This document shows, piece by piece, positions 1-10,448 of a stretch of 33,560 nt of DNA. This DNA comes from a bacterium (GTDB lineage Bacteria; Pseudomonadota; Alphaproteobacteria; Ferrovibrionales; Ferrovibrionaceae): contig JALHMN010000034.1 in the NCBI GenBank assembly GCA_022844005.1, positions 1 through 33,560 of the forward strand. Direction: 5' to 3'. Both the position numbers and the translations under genes were made by a program. The notes under the pieces are model-generated. The model ran no database searches and was not told the DNA's origin. It saw only the letters and a list, made by a program, of their open reading frames with translations. Each line of letters opens with the position of its first letter. The stretch's first letter is position 1.

Positions 1-1111
<1,111 letters not shown>

Positions 1112-1114
1112 CGC

Positions 1115-1408
1115 ATGATGCGCCCCGCCGTCCCGTTCGCCGCAGTGCTGCTCGCAGCCTGCGCCGGCGGGCCGGCGGGAACCGCCATCCCCTATCGCTG
1201 CGAGGACGGGACGCGCCTGATCGCCCGTTTCCCCGCCCCCGATCACATGACACTCGACCAGGACGGAACCCTTGCGCGGATGCAGCGCATAGCGGCAGCC
1301 TCGGGCGCGAAATATGCCGACGCCCAGCGGACGTTCTGGAGCCGGGGCGGGGACGCCCTCTATGAGACCAGCCGCGGCATGACCCGCTGCAGCCGCATGC
1401 CGCGCTGA
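1115..1408 (+). CDS. Small lipoprotein with MliC (C-type lysozyme inhibitor) domain
   Basis: 97 residues. The N-terminus is a short lipoprotein signal ending in the lipobox LLAAC with Cys16 as lipidation site, so the product should be anchored to a membrane and face the periplasm. The rest resembles the MliC/PliC fold: a YRCEDG start with Cys29, a region around DHMTLDQDGTLARM, the SGAKYAD motif (about residues 63-69), a W.RGGDALYE strand and a C-terminal Cys92 that could pair with Cys29. In that family the SGxxY region blocks the lysozyme active site. ATG codons occur at 1115 and 1118; there is no clear ribosome-binding site and the stop of ahcY is 3 bp upstream, so translational coupling is likely. 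The stop is 9 bp from the convergent end of pobA. The family call is from motif recall. Confidence 0.8.
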   Translation: MMRPAVPFAAVLLAACAGGPAGTAIPYRCEDGTRLIARFPAPDHMTLDQDGTLARMQRIAAASGAKYADAQRTFWSRGGDALYETSRGMTRCSRMPR

Positions 1409-1417
1409 TACCCGCGG

Positions 1418-3543
<2,126 letters not shown>

Positions 3544-3547
<4 letters not shown>

Positions 3548-4239
3548 ACCGTCAGATACTTTCGGACATCGGCCTCCGAGATGCTGCCGCCGTCGCCGGA
3601 CAGCACGACCTCTCCACGATCCATCACCACGAAACGATCGGCCAGTTCCTGGGCGAAGTCGAAATACTGTTCGACCAGCACGATCGCCATGTCCCCGCGA
3701 TCGGCGAGCTTGCGGATGACCCGGCCGATATCCTTTATGATGGAGGGCTGAATGCCTTCCGTCGGCTCGTCGAGGATCAGGAGCTTCGGGCGCGTCACCA
3801 GTGCCCGGCCGATGGCGAGCTGCTGCTGCTGCCCGCCCGAGAGGTCGCCGCCGCGGCGGTTCAGCATGCTCTGCAGCACGGGGAACAGTTCGAAGATCTC
3901 GTCGTCGATGATGCGCTGCGCACGGGGCAGCGGCGCGAAGCCGGTCTTCAGGTTCTCCAGCACCGACAGCCGCGCGAAGATCTCGCGGCCCTGCGGCACG
4001 ATCGCAAGGCCCTTGCGGGCACGTTGGTGCGCGGGCAGACGCGAGATGTCGGCGCCCTGCCAGATCACCTTGCCCTGGCGGATCTGCTTCAGGCCCATGA
4101 TGGCCCGCAGCAGCGACGACTTGCCGACACCGTTCCGGCCCATGACACAGGTGATCTTGCCGACCTCGGCGCTCAGCGAGACATTCTTCAGCGTATGACT
4201 GGCGCCATAGTAGAGGTGGATGTTTTCGACGCTCAGCAT
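3544..4239 (-). CDS. urtE: Urea ABC transporter ATP-binding protein UrtE
   Basis: 231-residue cytosolic ATPase of the branched-chain-amino-acid-type (LivF-like) importer family, one of the two ATPases powering urea uptake. Walker A GRNGVGKSS at 34-42, Q-loop Gln83, signature LSGGQQQQ from 133, Walker B LLILDEPTEG from 153. The H-loop reads LVEQ with Gln191 in place of the usual His, which is common in LivF/UrtE proteins. The EGIQPSIIKDI stretch after Walker B is typical of UrtE. Last gene of urtABCDE, 3 bp after urtD. The CTA/TAG stop overlaps the convergent pobR stop at 3544-3547, leaving no room for an ordinary terminator. Confidence 0.95.
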
Positions 4240-4242
4240 GCC

Positions 4243-5019
4243 CTAGCGCCCCAGATAGACTTCGACGACACGCTGGTTCGCCTGCACCTGGTCGATGTTG
4301 CCCTCGGCCAGCACCGAGCCTTCGTGCAGCACCGTCACCTTGGCGCCGAGGGAGCGGACGAATTCCATGTCGTGTTCGACCACCACCAGCGTTCGCTCTT
4401 TGGCGAGGCGCAGGATGAGCTCGGCGGTCGCCGCCGTCTCGTGGTCGGTCATCCCGGCGACGGGTTCGTCCAGCAGCAACAGCTGCGCGTCCTGGCCCAG
4501 CAGCATGCCGATTTCCAGCCACTGCTTCTGGCCATGGCTGAGGGCGCCGGCCTGTTCATGTCGGCGCGCGGCAAGGCCGATGGTGTCGAACAGCCTCTCG
4601 ATCGTATCGCGCATCTCGCCCGTCAGGCGGCCCTTCAGCGTGGCGAAGGTGCCACGCGCGGTCTTTACCGCGAGCTCCAGATTCTCGTAGACGGTCAGGT
4701 TCTCGAACACGGTCGGCCGCTGGAACTTTCGGCCAATGCCGAGATTGGCGATGCCTGCCTCGTCGAGTTGGGTGAGGTCGTGTTCTCCCGCGAAGAATAC
4801 TTCTCCTTCGTCGGGTCGGGTCTTGCCGGTGATCACGTCCATCATCGTCGTCTTGCCGGCGCCGTTCGGACCGATGATGGTGCGCAACTCCCCCTTCTCG
4901 ATGATCAGCGACAGCGCATTGAGAGCACGGAACCCGTCGAAGGATACCGTGACCCCGGAGAGGTAGAGATGCGGGTCCGGCTCACCCGCCAGGCGGCCGG
5001 GAATGTCAGGGCGCGCCAT
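4243..5019 (-). CDS. urtD: Urea ABC transporter ATP-binding protein UrtD
   Basis: 258 residues, LivG-like ATPase partner of UrtE. Walker A GPNGAGKTT at 50-58, Q-loop Gln100, signature LSHGQKQWLEIG from 160 (typical of UrtD), Walker B LLLLDEPVAGM from 180, H-loop His216 in VVVEHDMEFV. The frame opens further upstream to 5052, but ATG 5019 is preferred: it lies 1 bp past the urtC stop and has GGAGGG about 9 bases before it. The upstream part overlaps urtC coding sequence. Acts with UrtE on the cytosolic face of the UrtBC channel. Confidence 0.95.
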   Translation of the reverse strand: MARPDIPGRLAGEPDPHLYLSGVTVSFDGFRALNALSLIIEKGELRTIIGPNGAGKTTMMDVITGKTRPDEGEVFFAGEHDLTQLDEAGIANLGIGRKFQRPTVFENLTVYENLELAVKTARGTFATLKGRLTGEMRDTIERLFDTIGLAARRHEQAGALSHGQKQWLEIGMLLGQDAQLLLLDEPVAGMTDHETAATAELILRLAKERTLVVVEHDMEFVRSLGAKVTVLHEGSVLAEGNIDQVQANQRVVEVYLGR

Positions 5020-5020
5020 C

Positions 5021-6148
5021 TCAGTCGCCCTCCGCCTGCCTTGGGATCGCACGCGTCGCCAGGCGGTTCCTGACCTGCTGCACGAGGCCGGTGACCCCTT
5101 TTGGGAAGAGCAGCGTGACGGCGACGAACAGGAGGCCGAGGAAGAAGAGCCAGACCTCCGGCGCCGCCCCGGTCAGCCAGGTCTTGGCCCAGTTGACCGC
5201 AAAGGCCCCCAGCACCGCGCCCGAGAGGGTACCGCGCCCGCCGACCGCCACCCAGATGGCGATCTCGATCGAATTGGCCGGCGAGAATTCGGAAGGGTTG
5301 ATGATGCCGACCTGCGGCACGTAGAGAGCGCCGGCAAGGCCCGCCAGCACCGCCGACAGCGTGAAGACGAAGAGCTTGGCGCCCGTGGTGGAATAGCCGA
5401 GGAACCGGACCCGGCTTTCCGCATCGCGGAGCGCGAGGCAGACCCGGCCGAGCTTCGATGTGACGACGGCGCGGCAAATCAGGAAGGTCAGGCCGAGGCC
5501 GATGACGGAGGCGACGTAGAGACCGACGCGCGTGGTCTGTGCCTGGATCGGAAAGCCCAGGATCTCCTTGAAGTCGGTGAGCCCGTTATTGCCCCCGAAC
5601 CCCATGTTGTTGCGGAAGAAGGCCAGCAGCAGCGCGAAGGTCATCGCCTGGGTGATGATGGAGAGATAGACCCCGGTGACGCGCGAGCGGAAGGTGAGCC
5701 AGCCGACCACGAAGGCGAGAATGCCGGGAACGACCAGCGCCATCAGCGCCGCGAACCAGAACATGTCGAAGCCTTGCCAGTACCAGGGCAGTTCCTTCCA
5801 GTTCAGGAACACCATGAAATCGGGCAGATCGGCATTGCCATAGACGCCGCGCGTCCCGATCTGGCGCATCATGTACATGCCCATGCAGTAGCCGCCGAGC
5901 GCGAAGAAAGCGCCGTGGCCGAGCGACAGGATGCCGGCATAGCCCCAGATCAGGTCGAGTGCCAGGGCGAGCATGGCATAGGTGCAGTACTTCCCGATCA
6001 GCGGCACCAGATAGTCCGGAAGATGCGCCGCGGAGCCGGTCGCGGCCCACTGGTTCGCCGCCGGAACCGCCAGCAGAACCAGACCGACAAGCGCGAAGAC
6101 CAGCCAGCCGCGCGGGGTCAGGAGAGGATAGGTCGGATGGTCACGCAT
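5021..6148 (-). CDS. urtC: Urea ABC transporter permease UrtC
   Basis: 375-residue inner-membrane permease of the LivM type. Many hydrophobic segments are visible, beginning with GWLVFALVGLVLLAVPAA near residues 14-31. The stretch LALDLIWGYAGILSLGHGAFFALGGYCMGMYMM is the conserved entry motif of LivM/UrtC, and LGYSTTGAKLFVFTLSAVLAGLAGALYVPQVGIINP is the conserved C-terminal loop. The insert with NADLPDFMVFLNWKELPWYWQGFDMFWFA is characteristic of UrtC compared with LivM. Overlaps the 3' end of urtB by 8 bp, so translation is likely coupled. Forms the transmembrane path with UrtB. Confidence 0.95.
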   Translation of the reverse strand: MRDHPTYPLLTPRGWLVFALVGLVLLAVPAANQWAATGSAAHLPDYLVPLIGKYCTYAMLALALDLIWGYAGILSLGHGAFFALGGYCMGMYMMRQIGTRGVYGNADLPDFMVFLNWKELPWYWQGFDMFWFAALMALVVPGILAFVVGWLTFRSRVTGVYLSIITQAMTFALLLAFFRNNMGFGGNNGLTDFKEILGFPIQAQTTRVGLYVASVIGLGLTFLICRAVVTSKLGRVCLALRDAESRVRFLGYSTTGAKLFVFTLSAVLAGLAGALYVPQVGIINPSEFSPANSIEIAIWVAVGGRGTLSGAVLGAFAVNWAKTWLTGAAPEVWLFFLGLLFVAVTLLFPKGVTGLVQQVRNRLATRAIPRQAEGD

Positions 6149-7823
6149 CGACGGAGCGTCCCTTCAGGGCGAAGAGGCCGCGCGGGCGCCGCTGCATGAA
6201 CAGGATGATGGCGACCAGCACCACGACCTTGCCCAGCACCGCGCCGGCGACGGGCTCCAGCAGTTTGTTGACGACGCCGAGCGTCATGGCGCCGACAAGC
6301 GTCCCCATCAGGTTGCCGACCCCGCCGAAGACGACGACGAGGAAACTGTCGACGATATAGATCTGGCCGAGGTTCGGACTGACGTTGCCGATCTGCGACA
6401 GCGCCACCCCCGCCATCCCGGCAATGCCGGAGCCGAGACCGAAGGTGAGGGCATCGACCCGCGCCGTCGGGATCCCCATGGCGGCGGCCATGTCGCGGTT
6501 CTGCGTCACCGCGCGCATGTGCAGGCCGAAGGCCGTGCGGCGCAGGACAAGGGCGATGGCGCCCAGCACCATGAAGCAGAACAGGATGATGTAGAGGCGG
6601 TTCCAGGCGATGTAGAAGCCGCCGATCAGCTCGAAGCCGCCGGTCATCCATTCGGGATTGGCGACTTCCTTGTTCTGCGCGTCGAAGATCGAGCGCACGG
6701 CCTGCTGCAGGATCAGGCTGATCCCCCAGGTGGAGAGCAAGGTCTCGAGCGGCCTTCCGTAGAGGAAGCGGATGACGGTGCGTTCGATCAGGACGCCGAC
6801 CAGGCCAGCCACCACGAAAGCGATGGGGACGGAGAGCAGGAGATAGGATCCCACCCATTCCGGCGGCAGAAGGGCGCGACAGACGAGCTGCACCGTGTAG
6901 GCGGTGTAGGCGCCCAGCATGATCATTTCGCCATGCGCCATGTTGATCACGCCCATCACCCCGAAAGTGATGGCGAGACCGACGGCGGCGAGCAGCAGGA
7001 CCGAGCCCAGGCTGATGCCCTGGAAGAGGTTCTCGGCGATGCCGGAGAGCATCAGCTTCCGGTCCATCGCGGCGAGCGCCGTATCGGCGGCGTCCTTCAC
7101 TTCCTTCGGCTGGCTCGCATCGTTGCGGACGCCGGCGATCAGGTTCCTGACCTGCGGGTCCATCGAGCCCGCGAGTTCGCGGATGGAGAGGACGCGCTGC
7201 TCCGGCGTGCCGCTCGAGATCTTCGCCGCGGTCAGGCTGAAGCGTATCGCGGCCGCGACGTCGGTATCCTTTTCGGTGGCGAGGGCGCGCTCGAGGGTCG
7301 TGGCCATCTCGGCCGAACCCACCTTGAAGGCGTCCCTGGCCGCCGCCAGGCGCTCGGCCTTCACATCGGAGAACAAGGAGAGTTTCGATAGCGCCCCCTC
7401 GAGGACTCCGCGCAGGCGATTGTTCGCGCGGACCTTGTCGAGATCGGCCGCGGCCAGGCCGGCGACCGGCTGGCGCGTGAGCGCGTCGCGAAAGACGCTG
7501 CCGTCCTCGATGACCGGGCCGGCGTCCTTCCGGGCATACAGGCGACCGTCGGTGAGGGCGCGAAGCGCGGGGATGGCGCGGCCGTCGCCAAGCGAACCGA
7601 GCGCCTCGGCCGCCTCGACCTTCTCGGCGAAGCTGTCGGTCGCGAGCTTTGCCAGCAGGTCCTCCAGCGTTGCCGCAGAGGCGCTGACGTGGATGAGGAG
7701 AAAGGCGCTGATCGCGACCAGACCGGCCGCCGCACGCCTGATCCATGATTGTGGCGCGGCATCCGCGGGCTGCCCCGCCCCGCCCCTTTCGGGGCCCCGG
7801 CGCGGCACTCTCGACTGCTTCAC
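6141..7823 (-). CDS. urtB: Urea ABC transporter permease UrtB
   Basis: 560 residues, LivH-type permease with the long N-terminal extension characteristic of UrtB. After a hydrophobic segment (about residues 31-50, AAAGLVAISAFLLIHVSASA, likely a signal or anchor) comes about 220 residues of HEAT-like helical repeats such as SFAEKVEAAEALGSLGDGRAIPALRAL, probably periplasmic. The membrane domain then begins near LFQGISLGSVLLLAAVGLAITFGVMGVINMAHGEMIMLGAY, the hallmark of the family. The C-terminal motif DSFLVVVFGGVGNLMGT is also conserved. Start ATG 7823 is the first in frame; the real start could be slightly downstream. 75 bp separate it from urtA, with a stem-loop in between. Confidence 0.94.
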   Translation of the reverse strand: MKQSRVPRRGPERGGAGQPADAAPQSWIRRAAAGLVAISAFLLIHVSASAATLEDLLAKLATDSFAEKVEAAEALGSLGDGRAIPALRALTDGRLYARKDAGPVIEDGSVFRDALTRQPVAGLAAADLDKVRANNRLRGVLEGALSKLSLFSDVKAERLAAARDAFKVGSAEMATTLERALATEKDTDVAAAIRFSLTAAKISSGTPEQRVLSIRELAGSMDPQVRNLIAGVRNDASQPKEVKDAADTALAAMDRKLMLSGIAENLFQGISLGSVLLLAAVGLAITFGVMGVINMAHGEMIMLGAYTAYTVQLVCRALLPPEWVGSYLLLSVPIAFVVAGLVGVLIERTVIRFLYGRPLETLLSTWGISLILQQAVRSIFDAQNKEVANPEWMTGGFELIGGFYIAWNRLYIILFCFMVLGAIALVLRRTAFGLHMRAVTQNRDMAAAMGIPTARVDALTFGLGSGIAGMAGVALSQIGNVSPNLGQIYIVDSFLVVVFGGVGNLMGTLVGAMTLGVVNKLLEPVAGAVLGKVVVLVAIILFMQRRPRGLFALKGRSVDA

Positions 7824-7853
7824 GTGGCGCTCTCCGGAACCGGTCCCTGGGAA

Positions 7854-7881
7854 TTCCCCGTGCCGACGGGCGGCACGGGGA
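7854..7881. repeat. Perfect stem-loop between urtA and urtB
   Basis: CCCCGTGCC (7856-7864) and GGCACGGGG (7872-7880) form a perfect 9-bp stem with a 7-base loop. No run of T follows on the minus strand, so this is not a standard intrinsic terminator. In ABC transporter operons a hairpin after the binding-protein gene often protects that part of the message or partly terminates, giving more binding protein than permease; that role here is inferred. It shares a 13-bp identical left part and CGGCACGGG with the hairpin in the urtA leader. Confidence 0.7.
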
Positions 7882-7898
7882 GTCGCTCCTCTTTCAGA

Positions 7899-9185
7899 TC
7901 ACATCTTGTACTTGGGCTCGGCGCAGTTGCCGCAGACCCAGGGATAGGTCCAGTCGGCCTTCAGCTTGGCGCTTTCCGGGATGAAGGGGCTCCAGGCATC
8001 GGCCTTGACCGGGCCCTTGGTAGCCCAGACGATGTCGAACTGGCCGTTCGCCTGGATCTCGCCGATCAGCACGGGCTTCGACAGGTGGTGGTTGGTATTC
8101 ATCACCGATTCGAATCCGCCGGGGGCCGCCGTCTTCTGGCCGTACATGGCCTGGCGAACCGCGTCGACATTGGTCGTGCCCGCCTGGGCCACGGCCTGGG
8201 CCCACATCTTGAAGCCGATATAGGTGGCTTCCATCGGATCGTTGGTGACGCGCTTCTCGTTCTTGATAAAGGCGCGCCACTGCTTGATGAAGCCGTCGTT
8301 GACCGGCGATTTCACGGACTGGAAGTAGTTCCAGGCCGCCAGATGGCCGACCAGGTTCTTGGTGTCGATGCCGGCGAGTTCCTCTTCGCCGACCGAGAAG
8401 GCCACCACCGGGATGTCCTTCGCGCTGATGCCGGCATTGGCGAGTTCCTTGTAGAAGGGAACGTTGGCATCGCCGTTGATGGTTGATACGACGGCGGTCT
8501 TCTTGCCGGCCGAGGCGAACTTCTTGATATCCGCCACGATCGTCTGCCAGTCGGAATGACCGAAGGGCGTGTAGTTGATCATGATGTCTTCCTTGGCGAC
8601 CCCTTTGGAGATCAGGAAGGCTTCGAGGATCTTGTTTGTCGTGCGCGGATAGACGTAGTCGGTGCCCGCCAGGACCCAGCGCTTGGCTTCGCCGCCGTCC
8701 TTGCTCATCAGGTATTCAACGGCCGGGATGGCCTGCTGGTTCGGCGCGGCGCCGGTGTAGAAGACGTTGCGCGAGCTTTCCTCGCCCTCGTACTGCACCG
8801 GATAGAAGAGGAGGCCGTTCAGCTCCTCGAAGACCGGCAGAACGGATTTGCGGGAAACCGAGGTCCAGCAGCCGAACACGACGTCGACCTTCTCCTTGGT
8901 CAGGAGTTCACGCGCCTTTTCGGCGAAGAGCGGCCAGTTGGAGGCCGGATCGACCACCACCGCCTCGACCTTGCGGCCGAGCAGCCCGCCCTTCTTGTTG
9001 ATGTCGTCCACCATCATCAGGACCGTGTCCTTCAGCGTCGTCTCGCTGATGGCCATGGTGCCCGAGAGCGAATGCAGCACGCCCACCTTGATCGGCGCCT
9101 GGGCGGAAGCGGTCGTCCAGGCGAAAGCCGTGGCGAGCGCGCCGGCGAGCGCAAGCGCCCGTCCCTTGCCAGATGTAAATTCCAT
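7899..9185 (-). CDS. urtA: Urea ABC transporter substrate-binding protein UrtA
   Basis: 428-residue periplasmic urea-binding protein. A Sec signal peptide is visible (ALALAGALATAFAWTTASA, cleavage probably after residue 27 or so; no lipobox Cys). The mature part starts APIKVGVLHSLSGTMAISE and shows the UrtA landmarks GLLGRKVEAVVVDPASNWP, VDVVFGCWTSVSRKSVLPVFEE, LLFYPVQYEGEESS and the C-terminal CGNCAEPKYKM. The frame is open upstream to 9413, but ATG 9185 gives a proper signal peptide and has GAAGAGGGG shortly before it. First gene of urtABCDE, and the promoter region 9186-9381 looks nitrogen-regulated. No urease genes are in the window, so the fate of imported urea is not shown here. Confidence 0.96.
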   Translation of the reverse strand: MEFTSGKGRALALAGALATAFAWTTASAQAPIKVGVLHSLSGTMAISETTLKDTVLMMVDDINKKGGLLGRKVEAVVVDPASNWPLFAEKARELLTKEKVDVVFGCWTSVSRKSVLPVFEELNGLLFYPVQYEGEESSRNVFYTGAAPNQQAIPAVEYLMSKDGGEAKRWVLAGTDYVYPRTTNKILEAFLISKGVAKEDIMINYTPFGHSDWQTIVADIKKFASAGKKTAVVSTINGDANVPFYKELANAGISAKDIPVVAFSVGEEELAGIDTKNLVGHLAAWNYFQSVKSPVNDGFIKQWRAFIKNEKRVTNDPMEATYIGFKMWAQAVAQAGTTNVDAVRQAMYGQKTAAPGGFESVMNTNHHLSKPVLIGEIQANGQFDIVWATKGPVKADAWSPFIPESAKLKADWTYPWVCGNCAEPKYKM

Positions 9186-9206
9186 GAGCCCCTCTTCAAA
9201 GTCGTT

Positions 9207-9232
9207 CCCCGTGCCGAACGCACGGCACGGGA
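9207..9232. repeat. Perfect stem-loop in the urtA leader
   Basis: CCCGTGCCG (9208-9216) and CGGCACGGG (9223-9231) make a 9-bp perfect stem with a 6-base loop. With the predicted sigma-54 start near 9230, the hairpin would sit at the very 5' end of the urt mRNA, a place where stems are known to slow decay. Read as DNA it could equally be an operator at the transcription start. It is a near copy of the hairpin at 7854-7881. Confidence 0.65.
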
Positions 9233-9240
9233 CTGCGCTG

Positions 9241-9256
9241 AGCAAGGGGCATGCCA
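9241..9256 (-). promoter_or_regulatory. Sigma-54 (RpoN) promoter of the urt operon
   Basis: On the minus strand the sequence reads TGGCATGCCCCTTGCT. The RpoN consensus is TGGCAC-N5-TTGC(A/T); only the C after TGGCA differs, and the invariant GG (-24) and GC (-12) are present with correct spacing. The predicted start is around 9230, about 45 bases before the urtA ATG. Sigma-54 dependence with NtrC activation is the known mode for many nitrogen-scavenging transporters. Confidence 0.75.
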
Positions 9257-9318
9257 GCGGCTTGCCTCGAAAAAAGTCAGTGGTTCGCACGACAGACTCG
9301 AAAAGCAGCAGATCGTGT

Positions 9319-9335
9319 TGCCCAGAGAATGGGCA
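9319..9335. promoter_or_regulatory. NtrC-like dyad upstream of urtA
   Basis: TGCCCAGAGAATGGGCA is a 17-bp inverted repeat with 6-bp perfect arms. It keeps the GC-N11-GC spacing of enteric NtrC sites (TGCAC...GTGCA) but differs at several inner positions. Its centre is about 97 bp upstream of the predicted sigma-54 start, a usual enhancer distance. Assignment to NtrC is inferred from position and symmetry. Confidence 0.45.
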
Positions 9336-9381
9336 TTGAGTACAAATGTGATCGATATTGTCTAATTTGTGGGCGACACTG

Positions 9382-10359
9382 TCAGCTGGCGGGTGTCGTC
9401 CAGCGCTGGGCAAGTGGGAAGTTGGTGGCGGCGAAGCGATAGGTCTTGGTGATCAGCCGTTCGGCATCCTCGCCGCGCTCGGCTTCGAGTTCGTTCCACA
9501 ATTCGCCGATCTCGTCCCAGAGAAGCACGCTGTCGCGCAGCTTGTCGCGGCTGGAACGCACGAAGTCGATGGTGACGGTGAGCTTGCGCAACGCCGAGAG
9601 GATCTCGGAGGTCTGCGCGTCGACCATGCTGAAGATCTGCCGCATCTGGCCGAGCGGGCCCTGCATCAGGATCTGGATCCGGTGGATCGATTCGCCGATG
9701 GTGCGATCGGCGCGGTACAGATGCGCCAGCAGCTTCATCTTGCGTTCGATGCCGAAGTAGACGCCGACCTTCTCGCGCAGCGCCTCGATATAGCTCATCT
9801 CGCGGCTCATCTGCTCGATCATGTCGGTGACCTGCTGTTTGCCGTCGCCGGTCAGGCCGAGCTTCGCGGCCGCCTCCTCGAAGGCGGCGTTGATCTTCTC
9901 CTTCATGCTCGGCTCCTCGATCATGCTGAGGACTTCCGAGGCGTCCATCATGGCCGATTCGCCGCCGCCCATCCAGGAAACGAGCTGAACGAGCAGGCGC
10001 GAGCGGGCGATCTGCTCGTGATGCGGCTCGACCTTCCAGGAGGCGGTGCCATCCAGCACCTCGTTCGGGACGTTGTCGCCGGGCCGGATCTCGCGCACGA
10101 AGCGCAGGCCCTTCTCGACCATCTTCAGCATCTGCGTGTCGGGCGAGCCCGGCCCGATGTCGAAGCCCTTGAGGATGCTGCCGATCTGCATGGAAGCCGC
10201 CATGCCGCCGATGGTCATGTGCAGGGCGACCTGGTTGTTGGTCCGGTCGAGACGGAACACGGCGTCCGAGACCGAGAAGACACGGTGCTGGAACTCGAAC
10301 GTCGTGGTCGAGGCTCCGGCGCGGTCCGAGGATCTGTTGGATTGGGCGACACTGCTCAT
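9382..10359 (-). CDS. Hypothetical protein, 325 residues, helical
   Basis: Not recognised. From ATG 10359 (MSSVAQSNRSS) the protein has 325 residues, no signal peptide and no membrane segment. An N-terminal portion with alternating hydrophobic residues (FEFQHRVFSVSDAVFRLDRTNNQVALHMTIGG) is followed by a long mostly helical region rich in E, K, R, Q and M (for example KQQVTDMIEQMSREMSYIEALREKVGVYFGIERKMKLLAHLYRADRTIGESIHRIQILMQG) that could form coiled coils. Codon use looks like the neighbours, so it is a real gene. A TTG 33 bp upstream (10392) is an alternative start; no strong ribosome-binding site precedes either. Same strand as urtA but separated from it by 196 bp holding the urt promoter. 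A cytosolic structural or regulatory role is possible, but no function is claimed. Confidence 0.8.
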   Translation of the reverse strand: MSSVAQSNRSSDRAGASTTTFEFQHRVFSVSDAVFRLDRTNNQVALHMTIGGMAASMQIGSILKGFDIGPGSPDTQMLKMVEKGLRFVREIRPGDNVPNEVLDGTASWKVEPHHEQIARSRLLVQLVSWMGGGESAMMDASEVLSMIEEPSMKEKINAAFEEAAAKLGLTGDGKQQVTDMIEQMSREMSYIEALREKVGVYFGIERKMKLLAHLYRADRTIGESIHRIQILMQGPLGQMRQIFSMVDAQTSEILSALRKLTVTIDFVRSSRDKLRDSVLLWDEIGELWNELEAERGEDAERLITKTYRFAATNFPLAQRWTTPAS

Positions 10360-10448
10360 GGCAACGACACCGTGCCGCAATGAGGTGAACAAAATGGTAA
10401 ACCGGCGCGGCGGGGCCTAGCCGGCCTGGCCTTTGCATCGAGCGGAAT

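Noticed and set aside
1112..1114. A terminator or promoter between ahcY and the MliC-like gene
   Set aside because: Only 3 bp separate the two genes, so no separate signal can fit there.
7854..9232. Hairpins around urtA as paired-hairpin (mini-ykkC) guanidine riboswitch
   Set aside because: The loops do not show the ACGR sequence of that class and the two stems are about 1.3 kb apart.
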